DNA of 64,000 nt from MFD01275-c22 sp963705885 (lineage in GTDB: Bacteria; Actinomycetota; Actinomycetes; JACCUZ01), in contig OY970120.1 of assembly GCA_963705885.1 (NCBI GenBank), positions 2,604,001-2,668,000 of the forward strand. The letters run 5' to 3'. The notes under the pieces were generated by a model. It had not been told where the DNA came from. It did no database searches and worked only from the letters and a program-made list of their open reading frames with translations. Positions 47,551-56,297 of this stretch are shown piece after piece (the stretch's first letter is position 1; each line of letters starts with the position of its first letter). The translations under genes were made by a program, and so were the position numbers.

Positions 47551-48261
47551 ATGACGTCTTCTCCGATCATCCTGGTCCCTGGTTTCTGGCTCGGCGCGTG
47601 GGCGTGGGACGAGGTGGCCGCCGCGCTGCGCGACGACGGGCACGACGTGACTGCGCTGACCCTGCCGGGCCTCGAGTCCGTCGACGCCGACCGTTCAGGG
47701 GTCACCCTCGCCGACCACGTGGACGCGATCTGCGCGGCGGTGACCGCCGCCGGGCGCCCCGTCGTCCTGGCCGTGCACAGCGGGGCCGGGTTCCCCGGCT
47801 ACGCGGCGACCGACCGGGTGCCCGAGCAGGTCGCGGCGATGGTCTACGTCGACACAGGCGCCGGGAAGGGTGCGATGGACGCGGACTTCACCGACGTGGA
47901 GAAGCCGTTGCCCGCCGCCGAGGAGCTCGCCGAGAGCGAGAACCTCGACGGGATCAGCGAGGGGCAGCTGGCGACCTTCCGCAGCCGCGCTGTGCCTCAG
48001 CCGGGCGCTACCCTGCGCGAGTCCGTGGAGCTGACCGACGACGCTCGGCTCGACGTGCCCAGCACGGTGATCTGCACCGGTTTCACGTCCGAGCAGTACC
48101 AGGACGCGGTGAAGGAGGGCTACGGGTTCGTCGCCGGGCTGGCCGAGCTGCGCGACCTGACCTGGGTCGACCTGCCGACGAGCCACTGGCCGATGTGGTC
48201 GAAGCCGAAGGAGCTCGCCGCGCTCATCGGCGACATCGCGAACGGCGCGTCCGGCCGCTGA
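47551..48261 (+). CDS. Alpha/beta-hydrolase
   Basis: The 236-residue protein begins IILVPGFWLGAWAWDEVAAA, with an oxyanion-type segment near residue 11. The elbow is LAVHSGAGFPGYAA (Ser in HSGAG), and the C-terminal His is in DLPTSHWPMWSKP. It resembles small esterases of the methylesterase/salicylate-binding type. The substrate is not known. It is divergent from the AraC gene across 112 bp. Confidence 0.82.
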   Translation: MTSSPIILVPGFWLGAWAWDEVAAALRDDGHDVTALTLPGLESVDADRSGVTLADHVDAICAAVTAAGRPVVLAVHSGAGFPGYAATDRVPEQVAAMVYVDTGAGKGAMDADFTDVEKPLPAAEELAESENLDGISEGQLATFRSRAVPQPGATLRESVELTDDARLDVPSTVICTGFTSEQYQDAVKEGYGFVAGLAELRDLTWVDLPTSHWPMWSKPKELAALIGDIANGASGR

Positions 48262-48312
48262 GGCCTGGCCCGTCGCCGTACGCCTCCCTGCCCCGCGTGG
48301 TCGAATCGCCCG

Positions 48313-49077
48313 GTGGAGTTCCCCTTCCTCGAGCACGACGGGCCGATCGCGTTCGCGCACCGGGGCGGGGCCGCCGGCGGTGCCGAGAACTCGCTGGCCG
48401 CGTTCGCTCGGGCCGTCGGCCTCGGCTACCGCTACCTGGAGACCGACGTGCACGCGACGTCCGACGGGGTCGTCCTCGCCTTCCACGACCGCACCCTGGA
48501 CCGGGTGACCGACGCGGTCGGGCGGGTCGCCGAGCTGCCGTGGCGAGCGGTGGCCCGGGCGCGCATCGGCGGCCGCGAGCCCATCCCGCTGCTCGAGGAC
48601 CTGCTCGGCAGCTGGCCGGACGTCCGCGTCAACATCGACGTGAAGCACCCCTCGGCGGTCGGGCCGCTGGCCGAGGTGGTCCGCCGGACCCGCGCGATCG
48701 ACCGGGTGTGCGTGGCGTCGTTCTCCGAGCGCCGCCTGGCCGCCGTCCGCCGCCTGCTCGGGCCGGCGCTGTGCACGTCGCTCGGGCCACGCGGGGTCGC
48801 CCTCCTGCGGGCGGCGTCGACCTCGCGCGCCGCCGCACTGCTCGCCCCCCGCGACGTCCCCTGCGCCCAGGTGCCCGACCGCCTGGGCCCGCTGCGGGTC
48901 GTGACACCGGCCCTGCTGCGGGTGGCCCACGCCCGGGGGCAGCGGGTGCACGTCTGGACCGTGGACGAGGCGGCCGACATGCACCGACTGCTCGACCTCG
49001 GCGTCGACGGGATCATGACCGACCGGCTGGACACCCTGCGCGAGGTCCTCCTGGCCCGAGGGGCATGGCCCGCCTGA
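48313..49077 (+). CDS. Glycerophosphodiester phosphodiesterase
   Basis: The 254-residue GDPD-fold enzyme has the catalytic AHRGGAAGGAENSLAAF (residues 14-30), LETDVHATSDGVVLAFHD (about 45-62) and a terminal TVDEAADMHRLLDLGVDGIM followed by TDR. It hydrolyses deacylated phospholipids to glycerol-3-phosphate and an alcohol. GTG start. No signal peptide is seen, so it is probably cytoplasmic. Confidence 0.92.
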   Translation: MEFPFLEHDGPIAFAHRGGAAGGAENSLAAFARAVGLGYRYLETDVHATSDGVVLAFHDRTLDRVTDAVGRVAELPWRAVARARIGGREPIPLLEDLLGSWPDVRVNIDVKHPSAVGPLAEVVRRTRAIDRVCVASFSERRLAAVRRLLGPALCTSLGPRGVALLRAASTSRAAALLAPRDVPCAQVPDRLGPLRVVTPALLRVAHARGQRVHVWTVDEAADMHRLLDLGVDGIMTDRLDTLREVLLARGAWPA

Positions 49078-49182
49078 ACGCGAGGACCGACCGGACGCAT
49101 CCGGACCCCCCACCGGCTCCGAAGGTCTGGGTGACGGACCGGTCACGACGGGGTCCCGACCGGTTGCGGGGGCCTCCCCGCG

Positions 49183-49208
49183 GGAATCCTGGCGGGGCGC
49201 GGATCGTT
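49183..49208 (+). promoter_or_regulatory. SigR-type promoter of rbpA
   Basis: GGAAT (49183-49187, in context GGGAAT) is followed by exactly 18 nt and GTT (49206-49208). GGGAAT-N18/19-GTT is the SigR (thiol-oxidative stress) consensus, and Streptomyces coelicolor rbpA is a SigR target. The start codon is about 80 nt downstream. Confidence 0.75.
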
Positions 49209-49290
49209 CGAACCGGTGTAGGACACCTACCGGTGTCACCGCGCACCGGCGGTCCCCGCCGCGGCGGGGACACGACCCAGGAGGAACGAC

Positions 49291-49665
49291 ATGGCCGAGC
49301 GAGCACTGCGTGGCTCGCGTCTGGGTGCCCAGAGCTACGAGACCGATCTCGGGGTCGAGATGGCGCCGCGACAGAGCGTGACCTACACCTGTCCCGAGAG
49401 CCACCGCTTCACGATCCCCTTCTCCCTCGAGGCCGACGTCCCCGAGGTGTGGGAGTGCACCGTCTGCGGCGCCGAGGCCCTGCGCGTCGACGGGACCCGT
49501 CCGGAGCCCAAGCAGGGCAAGCCCGCCCGCACCCACTGGGACATGCTCCTCGAGCGCCGCAGCATCAAGGACCTCGAGGTCCTGCTCGCCGAGCGACTCG
49601 AGCTGCTCCGGGCCACGCCCACCGCGACCAAGTCCGGCTCCGGCCGGGCGCGCAAGAGCGCCTGA
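49291..49665 (+). CDS. rbpA: RNA polymerase-binding protein RbpA
   Basis: The 124-residue protein has an N-terminal tail, the core TYTCPESHRFTIPFSLEADV with ECTVCGAEALR, the basic linker, and the sigma-interacting C-terminal helix HWDMLLERRSIKDLEVLLAE. RbpA binds the principal sigma factor and stabilises the open promoter complex in actinomycetes. GGAGGA lies 7 nt upstream of the ATG. A SigR-type promoter precedes it. Adjacent fxsA and ppm match the mycobacterial locus. Confidence 0.97.
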   Translation: MAERALRGSRLGAQSYETDLGVEMAPRQSVTYTCPESHRFTIPFSLEADVPEVWECTVCGAEALRVDGTRPEPKQGKPARTHWDMLLERRSIKDLEVLLAERLELLRATPTATKSGSGRARKSA

Positions 49666-49767
49666 CCCTCGCGCCGGGTGGCACGCCCGGCACGGGAGCC
49701 CGGCAAGCGTCCGGGTCGCACCGCTTCCCCCCGGCGGCGCGGCCCGGACTCGCGCGTCCGGGGCCGG

Positions 49768-50259
49768 TCAGGTCCCGCGCGGCGGGTCGTCGTCGTCGAC
49801 GACCTCGCCGGCGATGACGTCCCCGCCCCCGGCCGCGCCGCGGCCGCCCGGGCGGCCCGTGCCCGGCCCCGCGCCGAAGCGGCGGACGGTCACCGCCGCC
49901 CGCCGGGCCACCAGCCAGCCCAGGCCGCGCCGGGCCAGCGGCCGGGACACCGGCAGGATCAGCAGGAAGCCGGCGACGTCGGTGACGAACCCCGGCGTGA
50001 GCAGCAGGGTGCCGCCGACCAGCACGAGCGCGGCGTCGGCCAGCTCCCTGCTCGGCAGCCGCCCGGTGCCGAAGGCCTCCCGCAGCGCTCGCCAGGCCCG
50101 CCGCCCCTCTCGACGGACCAGCCACGCCCCGAACGCGCTCTCCAGCAGCAGCAGGACCACCGTCGGCAGCGCGCCGATCTGCTGGCCGACCTGGATGATC
50201 ACGTAGATCTCCAGGACCGGCATGCCGAGGAACACGACCAGCAGCGCCAGACCCACCAC
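49768..50259 (-). CDS. fxsA: FxsA-family membrane protein
   Basis: The 163-residue protein has three or four hydrophobic helices in the first 115 residues: LVVFLGMPVLEIYVIIQVGQ, and LLLTPGFVTDVAGFLLILP, which is diagnostic of FxsA. A Gly/Arg-rich cytoplasmic tail follows. E. coli FxsA relieves phage T7 exclusion by F plasmid; the housekeeping role is not known. It lies 3 bp after the ppm stop in the same operon. Confidence 0.92.
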   Translation of the reverse strand: MVGLALLVVFLGMPVLEIYVIIQVGQQIGALPTVVLLLLESAFGAWLVRREGRRAWRALREAFGTGRLPSRELADAALVLVGGTLLLTPGFVTDVAGFLLILPVSRPLARRGLGWLVARRAAVTVRRFGAGPGTGRPGGRGAAGGGDVIAGEVVDDDDPPRGT

Positions 50260-50262
50260 CGG

Positions 50263-51045
50263 CTACCTCCTCACGCTCACGCGACGGTCGAGGCCGGCGC
50301 GGCGCCGCACGCCCCACACCGTCACCCGCCACAGCGCCTCGCGGACGATGGCGCCGCTCATCTTGGACACGCCGTGCTCGCGCTCGACGAACTCGATGGG
50401 CACCTCCACCACGGTGCACCCCTGGTCGACCGTGCGCCGGGCGAGGTCGACCTGGAAGCAGTAGCCGTGGCTGGCGACGTCGGCGAGGTCCAGCTTCTCC
50501 AGCGTGGTCCGCCGGAAGGCGCGGAACCCGCCCGTCGCGTCGCGCAGCCCCAGACCGAGCGCCAGCCGGACGTAGGCGTTGCCGCCCCGGGAGAGCGCCT
50601 CGCGGTGCCGTGGCCAGTCGACCACGGAGCCGCCGGGGACCCACCGGGACCCGAGCACGAGGTCGGCCCCGGCCTCCACGGCCGTGAGCAGCGACGGCAG
50701 CTGCTCCGCCTGGTGCGAGCCGTCGGCGTCCATCTCGACCAAGACCTCGTAGTCGCGCGCGAGCCCCCAGGCGAACCCGGCCAGGTAGGCCGCGCCGAGG
50801 CCGCGCTCGCCGATCCGGTGCAGCACGTGGACGTGGTCGTCGCCGGCCGCCAGGGTGTCGGCGAGCTCGCCGGTCCCGTCGGGGCTCGCGTCGTCGACGA
50901 CGAGCACGTCGGCCAGCGGGACGGCGGCCCGCGTGCGCGCCACGGTCCGCTCGATGTTGAGCCGCTCGTCATAGGTCGGCACGATCACCAGGACGCCACG
51001 GCCCCACGTGAGCCCGGCTCCCTGGCCCGGGTCCGCGGCACTCAC
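50263..51045 (-). CDS. Polyprenol monophosphomannose synthase (Ppm1/DPM1-like)
   Basis: The 260-residue GT2 glycosyltransferase has VLVIVPTYDERLNIERTV at residues 18-35, DDASPDGTG, and the metal-binding DADGSHQ. It transfers mannose from GDP-mannose to polyprenyl phosphate, the donor for lipoglycans and protein mannosylation. In M. tuberculosis the enzyme is fused to an Lnt-like domain (Rv2051c). Here the two are separate genes overlapping by 4 bp (GTGA). Confidence 0.9.
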   Translation of the reverse strand: MSAADPGQGAGLTWGRGVLVIVPTYDERLNIERTVARTRAAVPLADVLVVDDASPDGTGELADTLAAGDDHVHVLHRIGERGLGAAYLAGFAWGLARDYEVLVEMDADGSHQAEQLPSLLTAVEAGADLVLGSRWVPGGSVVDWPRHREALSRGGNAYVRLALGLGLRDATGGFRAFRRTTLEKLDLADVASHGYCFQVDLARRTVDQGCTVVEVPIEFVEREHGVSKMSGAIVREALWRVTVWGVRRRAGLDRRVSVRR

Positions 51046-52643
51046 GCCGTGCCTCCCGCCGAGCGCAGCCGGCGCAGACCTGCTGCGCCTGCTGCGGCCG
51101 CGAGGAGGCCCAGTGCACCCAGCAGCCACTCCGGCAGCGCGCCGAGGCGGGTCGCCAGGGTGGTGCCCTCGTGCAGGGTCACCTCCTCGACGAGCGTGCG
51201 CACCGTGCGCTCGTCCGCCCGGGCGACGACCTCGCCGTCCGCGTCGACCACCGCGCTGATGCCGCTCGTGGCCGCCACGAGCACCGTGCGGCCGTGCTCG
51301 ACGGCGCGTAGCCGCGACATCGCCATCTGCTGCTGCGGCTGGCCCGTGCCGTTGTAGGTCGCGTTGTTCGTCTGCACCACGAGCAGGTCGGCGCCCCCGG
51401 TCACCACGTCGCGGACGAGGTCGTCGTAGGCCACCTCGAAGCAGATGACGTCACCGACCGCCGCCGGGCCGAGGGTGAGGTTGCCGGGCTCGTCGGCGGC
51501 GTAGAAGTCCCGCGGGATCTGGTCGAGGCGCTTGATCAGCCCGCTGAGCTGGGCGCGGAACGGGATGTACTCGCCGAACGGCACCGGGTGACGCTTGACG
51601 TAGCGCTCGCCCGCACCCGTCGCGGGGTCCCAGACGATGCCGGTGTTGCTCACGTGGTCCGGGCCCGGGCCGTCGAGGACCGCGCCCACCAGCACGGGGA
51701 CGCCGACGTCGCGCACGGCACCGTCGATCAGCTCCCCCGCCGACGGGTCGGTGAACGGGTCGATGTCGGAGGCGTTCTCCGGCCACACCACCAGGTCCGG
51801 TGCCGGCACGCTCCCGGCGCGCACGCGCGCCGCCAGCCTCCCGGTCGCGTCGACGTGGTTGCGCAGCACCTGCTCCCGCTCGCCGAGGAAGTCCAGCCCC
51901 TCACCGGGCACCCCGCCCTGCACGAGCGCCACCGTGGCCGCCCGCCCCTCCCCCGCGCCCGTGGGGACCACCAGCCCCGCCACCGGCACGATGAGCGCCG
52001 CGACACCCAGCGCGGCGGGCGCGCGAAGGCCTCCGCCGCGCGGCACCGCCCCGCCGCGTCGCCCGGCGAGGACCGCCGCCGCGAGGAGGGCGCCGCACAG
52101 GGCGGTCGCGAACGAGACCAGCGGCGCGCCACCCACCGCGGCGTACGGGGTGAACGGCGCGGCGGTCTCGGCGAAGGCCAGCCGCCCCCACGGGAAGCCG
52201 CCGAAGGGCAGCCGGTCCCGGGCGGCCTCCTGCGCCACCCACAGGGCCGCGGCCCAGACCGGCCACCCGGGCAGGCGCAGGACGCCCGGGAGGAGTGCCC
52301 CCATCAGGGCGAGGAACGAGGCCTCGAGCAGGCTCAGCATCACCCAGGCGTCGGGGCCGATGACCGTCATCCACGACACCAGCGGCAGGAACGTGGCCAG
52401 GCCGTGCACCAGGCCCAGCAGGGCACCCAGCCCGGGGCGGACCCCGCGGGTCAGGAGCACCAGCGCGGCGACGCCGACCGGCGCCAGGGGCCACAGGTCG
52501 TAGGGCGGGAAGGCGACGGCGACCAGCGCTCCGCTTCCGGCCGCGCCCGCGAGGCGGGGCCCGGTGCGCTGCACCCATCGGCGCGACCCCGGCTCGCGTC
52601 CGAGCACCGGCGGCCTCCGCTCGCCGGTGGCAGTGCTGGTCAC
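51042..52643 (-). CDS. lnt: Apolipoprotein N-acyltransferase
   Basis: The 533-residue protein has six to eight N-terminal membrane helices, then the nitrilase-type domain carrying the catalytic Glu in VVWPENAS, Lys in YVKRHPVPFGEYIPFR and Cys in VICFEVAYDD. One more helix is at the C-terminus. Lnt adds a third acyl chain to lipoproteins. GTG 52643 was chosen because GGAAGGA lies 10 nt upstream; longer frames upstream lack support. It is the first gene of lnt-ppm-fxsA. Confidence 0.93.
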   Translation of the reverse strand: MTSTATGERRPPVLGREPGSRRWVQRTGPRLAGAAGSGALVAVAFPPYDLWPLAPVGVAALVLLTRGVRPGLGALLGLVHGLATFLPLVSWMTVIGPDAWVMLSLLEASFLALMGALLPGVLRLPGWPVWAAALWVAQEAARDRLPFGGFPWGRLAFAETAAPFTPYAAVGGAPLVSFATALCGALLAAAVLAGRRGGAVPRGGGLRAPAALGVAALIVPVAGLVVPTGAGEGRAATVALVQGGVPGEGLDFLGEREQVLRNHVDATGRLAARVRAGSVPAPDLVVWPENASDIDPFTDPSAGELIDGAVRDVGVPVLVGAVLDGPGPDHVSNTGIVWDPATGAGERYVKRHPVPFGEYIPFRAQLSGLIKRLDQIPRDFYAADEPGNLTLGPAAVGDVICFEVAYDDLVRDVVTGGADLLVVQTNNATYNGTGQPQQQMAMSRLRAVEHGRTVLVAATSGISAVVDADGEVVARADERTVRTLVEEVTLHEGTTLATRLGALPEWLLGALGLLAAAAGAAGLRRLRSAGGTA

Positions 52644-53230
52644 CGCGGTGCTGTCCTTCCGGAGGGGCGATCGGCGCAACCAGGTCGGCGGCGCGCCCGA
52701 AGGTGCGACCGTACAACGCCCGGGCAGCGCGCTCCGTGCCGCCGGCACCTGCCGGCCCGGCCCCGGAGACGGGTCAGGGCCCGGACCGCCCTTCGGACCG
52801 ACCTCGTCCGGCTGGCTGCCGGATCCGAGGGCCGTTGTCTACTGGGCGGTCGGGCCCTTCCCGTGTCGCACCCCCCGAGAGCCGCCTCTCGTCTCGTCGA
52901 CGGTGGCGATCGGACCTGGCACCCGGACGGCACTTGCGCATTGCGCCGCCCCGTGGCCCGACGCCGGCTCGTGGTTGTCGCGAGAGAAGCCGTTGCGGGT
53001 GTCCTGCGGTGGACGGGGCAACTTTGGAGCCCCTGCCGCGGCTTGTCAACCGCCGCCTGACCTGCACCGATCCGCATACCTGCAGGTAGACGACGCCCGC
53101 TGCGGCGCGTCAATTTTCCTTGACCGGCAAGGGTTTCGGCGTGTCCCGCACGACACGCACGGCACTGTCACCCGTTCGGCCCATAGCGTCACCCTGCGTC
53201 CGTGGGACCCGGGCCCGTCGACGGCCTCGC
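52644..53230. other. Gene-free interval with a 12-bp palindrome
   Basis: About 590 bp separate the lnt start from the kal stop on the same strand. Open frames here lack homology, ribosome sites and codon bias. TACCTGCAGGTA (53077-53088) is a perfect palindrome. The stretch CAATTTTCCTTGACC (around 53110-53124) is unusually AT-rich for this genome. A regulatory region or small RNA is possible; nothing firmer can be supported. Confidence 0.5.
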
Positions 53231-53635
53231 TCAGCCCGGCGCGGGCACCACAACGGTGCCGTTCGCCGTGACCGCGACCAGCGGCGGGTCGAGCACGGCG
53301 GCCGCCGACGACGGTCCGCCGTCGCCCTCGGCGCCCCGGCAGACCACCCGGGCCTCGAGCTCCAGCAACCGGCTGCGGGTGCCCACCCGGGCCAGCCGGG
53401 CGTCGACCTCGACGACGTCGCCGGCCCGCACCGGGGACCGGAACTGCACGTCGGCGTAGGAGGCGAACAGGCCCTCGTCGCCGTCGGTGCGGATGCACAT
53501 CTCGGTCGCGACGTCGCCGAACAGCCCGAGCACGTAGGCCCCGTCGACGAGGTCGCCGGCGTAGTGCGCGTGGGCGTAGGGCACATAGCGGCGGTGGGTC
53601 ACGGTCAGCCCGACCATGTCGGCTGCGCTGCTCAT
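53231..53635 (-). CDS. kal: 3-aminobutyryl-CoA ammonia lyase (hotdog fold)
   Basis: In the 134-residue protein, AHYAGDLVDGAYVLGLFGDV, ATEMCIRTDGDEGLFASY and VQFRSPVRAGDVVEVDARL are the Kal pattern known from clostridial lysine fermentation. Kal releases ammonia from 3-aminobutyryl-CoA to give crotonyl-CoA. It is coupled to kamE by an ATGA overlap, supporting the assignment over a generic thioesterase. Confidence 0.85.
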   Translation of the reverse strand: MSSAADMVGLTVTHRRYVPYAHAHYAGDLVDGAYVLGLFGDVATEMCIRTDGDEGLFASYADVQFRSPVRAGDVVEVDARLARVGTRSRLLELEARVVCRGAEGDGGPSSAAAVLDPPLVAVTANGTVVVPAPG

Positions 53636-54390
53636 CGCTCTCCTCGGGTCGCGGCGTCGGGGGTGAGGGCGTGCACGAGGAAGCTCGCCACCTCGCCGGG
53701 GGTCGTGCCCCGGCCGAAGATGCGGTCGACCCCGAGCTCGGCGGTCGCGTGCTCGTCGAACCGCGGGCCTCCCACGACGAGCAGCGGGGCCTTCCCGGCG
53801 GGGTAGGCCTCGCGGAAGGCGGCGGACATCTCGCGGGTGTTCTGCAGGTGGGCGTCACGCTGGGTGACGACCTGGGAGACCAGCACCGCGTCCGCCTTCT
53901 CCTGCCGGGCGCGGGCCACGAGCTCGGGGACGAGCACCTGGGCGCCGAGGTTGACGACCTTGATCTCCCGGTAGTACTCCAGGCCCTTCTCGCCGGCGAA
54001 GCCCTTGATGTTGAGGATCGCGTCGATGCCGACGGTGTGCGCGTCGGTGCCGATGCAGGCGCCGATGACGACCAGCTTGCGGCGCAGCCGCGCCTTGAGG
54101 GCGGCGTTGACCTCCTTCGCCGGGAGCAGGGGGTACTCCCGCTCGACGACCTGCACCGCGGAGAGGTCGACGAGGTGGGTCACCGAGCCGTAGACGACGA
54201 AGAACGTGAAGTCGGGGCCCATGGCCTTGGCGTGCACCACCATCGCCGGGTCCATGCCCATCTTCCTGGCCAGCTGCAGCGCCGCGCCCTCGGCCACCTT
54301 GTCGTGGGGCACCGGCAGGGTGAAGGACACCTGCACCATGCCGTCGCCGGTGGTGTCGCCGTAGGGGCGCACGATCCGCTTCCCGCTCAC
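53632..54390 (-). CDS. kamE: Beta-lysine 5,6-aminomutase, beta (B12-binding) subunit
   Basis: The 252-residue subunit carries the cobalamin motif DAHTVG (His118) and, eleven residues on, Lys129 in ILNIKGFAG. These equal His133 and Lys144 of the Clostridium sticklandii enzyme, the B12 ligand and the PLP-binding lysine. The enzyme moves the terminal amino group of beta-lysine to C5. The GTG start overlaps the kamD stop by 4 bp. The operon is kamD-kamE-kal. Confidence 0.95.
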   Translation of the reverse strand: MSGKRIVRPYGDTTGDGMVQVSFTLPVPHDKVAEGAALQLARKMGMDPAMVVHAKAMGPDFTFFVVYGSVTHLVDLSAVQVVEREYPLLPAKEVNAALKARLRRKLVVIGACIGTDAHTVGIDAILNIKGFAGEKGLEYYREIKVVNLGAQVLVPELVARARQEKADAVLVSQVVTQRDAHLQNTREMSAAFREAYPAGKAPLLVVGGPRFDEHATAELGVDRIFGRGTTPGEVASFLVHALTPDAATRGER

Positions 54391-55985
54391 CGGGCCCCCT
54401 CGAGGATCTCGGTGGCCGGGTTGAAGTAGCCGGGCGCCTGGCTCACGACCCCGTCGACGCCCTTGCCCCGGTCGGCCGGACGCTTCATGAGGCCGAAGGT
54501 CCCGTCGCCGATGGCCTCCAGCAGCGGGGCGCGGCCGGGCTCGTCGACGATCCGCTCCAGCAGGGTCACCGCCTCGTCGAGCACCTGGTGCGCCCGCGAC
54601 TGGATGAAGCCGCCGGGCGCCGGGCGGAAGTCCTCGTGCAGGTTCCCCGCCGCGTCCAGGACATAGCGGACGTTCTGCAGCGCGAGGTCGCGGTCGGACA
54701 GGAAGGGGGTCACGACGGCCTCGGTCATCATGCCGACGAGCAGGATGCCCTGCCCGGTGAGGGCGCCGACGAGGTTGAAGAACCCGTCGAGCAGGTAGCC
54801 GCGGAAGACGTCGCCGCTCATGTGCTTGGTGGGCGGCATCCACTTCAGCGGCGCGCCGGGGAACAGCTCGCGGGCCAGCAGGGCATGGGCCAGCTCGAGC
54901 CGGAACGAGTCGGGCACGTCGGGGTTGATCTCGAAGGCGTGGCCCAGACCCAGCTGCCACTCCTCGAGGCCGGCCTCCTTGGCGAAGTACTCGTTGAGCA
55001 GCTGGCTCACGGTGACCGTGTGTGCCTCGTCGACGGCGTCGGCGGTGGTGAGGTAGTTGTCCTCGCCGGTGTTGATGATGATCCCGGCCCGCGCGTGGAC
55101 CTGGCGCGAGAACCGCTGGTCGACGAACGTACGCACGGGGTTGATGTCGCGGAAGAGGATGCCGTACATCGAGTCGTTGAGCATCATGTCGAGGCGCTCG
55201 AGCCCGGCGAGGGTGGCGATCTCGGGCATGCACAGGCCGGACGCGTAGTTGGTCAGCCGCACGTAGCGACCGAGCTCGCGCGACACCTCGTCGAGCGCGG
55301 CCCGCATGAGGCGGAAGTTCTCCTGCGTCGCGTAGGTCCCGGCGTAGCCCTCGCGGGTGGCTCCCTCGGGCACGTAGTCCAGCAGGGACTGGCCGGTGGA
55401 CCGGATCACCGCGATGACGTCGGCGCCCTCGCGGGCCGCCGCCTGGGCCTGCGGGATGTCCTCGTAGATGTCCCCGGTCGCGACGATCAGGTAGATCCAC
55501 GGCCGGCGCGGGGCGTCGCCGACGCGCTTCACGAGCCGGTCGCGCTCGGCCCGGCGGCGGTCGATCGTGCGGATCCCGCGGCCGACGTCGCGGCGGGCCG
55601 CGCGCCGGGCCCGCTCGGCCTCGCGGCCCTCCGGCACCCGCAGGCCGAGCCGGCCGGACGCGGCGCGCTGGGCCAGCGCCGTGACGTCGTCGTGACCGCC
55701 GCGCGCCAGCGCGTCCCAGACGGGCAGCGCGACCCCGTGCTCGAGGCCGACCTCCTCGCGCGCCGCGTCGACCAGGCGGTTGACCCACGGGATGCCGTCG
55801 GGGTCGGCGCCCTGCACGCCGGCCAGGCGCAGGACCGCGCGCTCGACGGAGACGGTGGTCGAGGTCTGCGCCAGCCGCACGATGGGCCGTCCCGCCCGGC
55901 GGGCGAGCGCCCGGGCGCGGCGTACGGTCGCCGGGTCGAGGTCCAGCTTGGTGGTGCTGGCGGCCTTCCGGCGGGCACGAGGCAC
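54387..55985 (-). CDS. kamD: Beta-lysine 5,6-aminomutase, alpha subunit
   Basis: The 532-residue TIM-barrel subunit pairs with KamE. Segments IYLIVATGDIYEDIPQAQAA, YATQENFRLMRAALDEVSRE, LDMMLNDSMYGILFRDINP and WMPPTKHMSGD are strongly KamD-like. GTG 55985 was chosen because AGGAAGG lies about 9 nt upstream. An ATG at 56063 would add 26 residues but has no ribosome site. Length fits the family (about 516). Confidence 0.95.
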   Translation of the reverse strand: MPRARRKAASTTKLDLDPATVRRARALARRAGRPIVRLAQTSTTVSVERAVLRLAGVQGADPDGIPWVNRLVDAAREEVGLEHGVALPVWDALARGGHDDVTALAQRAASGRLGLRVPEGREAERARRAARRDVGRGIRTIDRRRAERDRLVKRVGDAPRRPWIYLIVATGDIYEDIPQAQAAAREGADVIAVIRSTGQSLLDYVPEGATREGYAGTYATQENFRLMRAALDEVSRELGRYVRLTNYASGLCMPEIATLAGLERLDMMLNDSMYGILFRDINPVRTFVDQRFSRQVHARAGIIINTGEDNYLTTADAVDEAHTVTVSQLLNEYFAKEAGLEEWQLGLGHAFEINPDVPDSFRLELAHALLARELFPGAPLKWMPPTKHMSGDVFRGYLLDGFFNLVGALTGQGILLVGMMTEAVVTPFLSDRDLALQNVRYVLDAAGNLHEDFRPAPGGFIQSRAHQVLDEAVTLLERIVDEPGRAPLLEAIGDGTFGLMKRPADRGKGVDGVVSQAPGYFNPATEILEGAR

Positions 55986-56297
55986 GGACGACTGCCTTCC
56001 TGGTCGGCTTCGGGGCGCAAGATCTGCGGCCGACCGCGGTCGCGGCGGGAGATCGTCCGCCATTGTGCCGCATCGGCGGCACCGGGGCGGTCCCGCGGCC
56101 CCCCGGACCCGCGTCTCGCGGCGCGTGTCGATGGCCCGCAGTCCGGCGTGCGTGCGCAATTGTTGGGTCAACCCCTCGCGGTGCCGCCGTCGACGTGGCA
56201 GGGTTGCGCCCGGTTTGCCCCGGCTGGGCGGCGAGCCGCATCGGGGACCGCCCGGCACCGTGCCGGCGGACGGACAGGAACGGGCGACGACCGGCAC
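55986..56297. other. Divergent intergenic region, kamD / secreted protein
   Basis: 312 bp between two divergent genes. I see no convincing promoter pair, gene or repeat. A GTTG-GGT-CAAC palindrome (about 56162-56172) may be an operator for one side. Confidence 0.4.

Noticed and set aside
52703..53089. Open frame of 128 codons in the gap before lnt
   Set aside because: Arg/Pro/Ser-rich translation typical of random high-GC DNA, no ribosome site, overlapping equally long frames on both strands.
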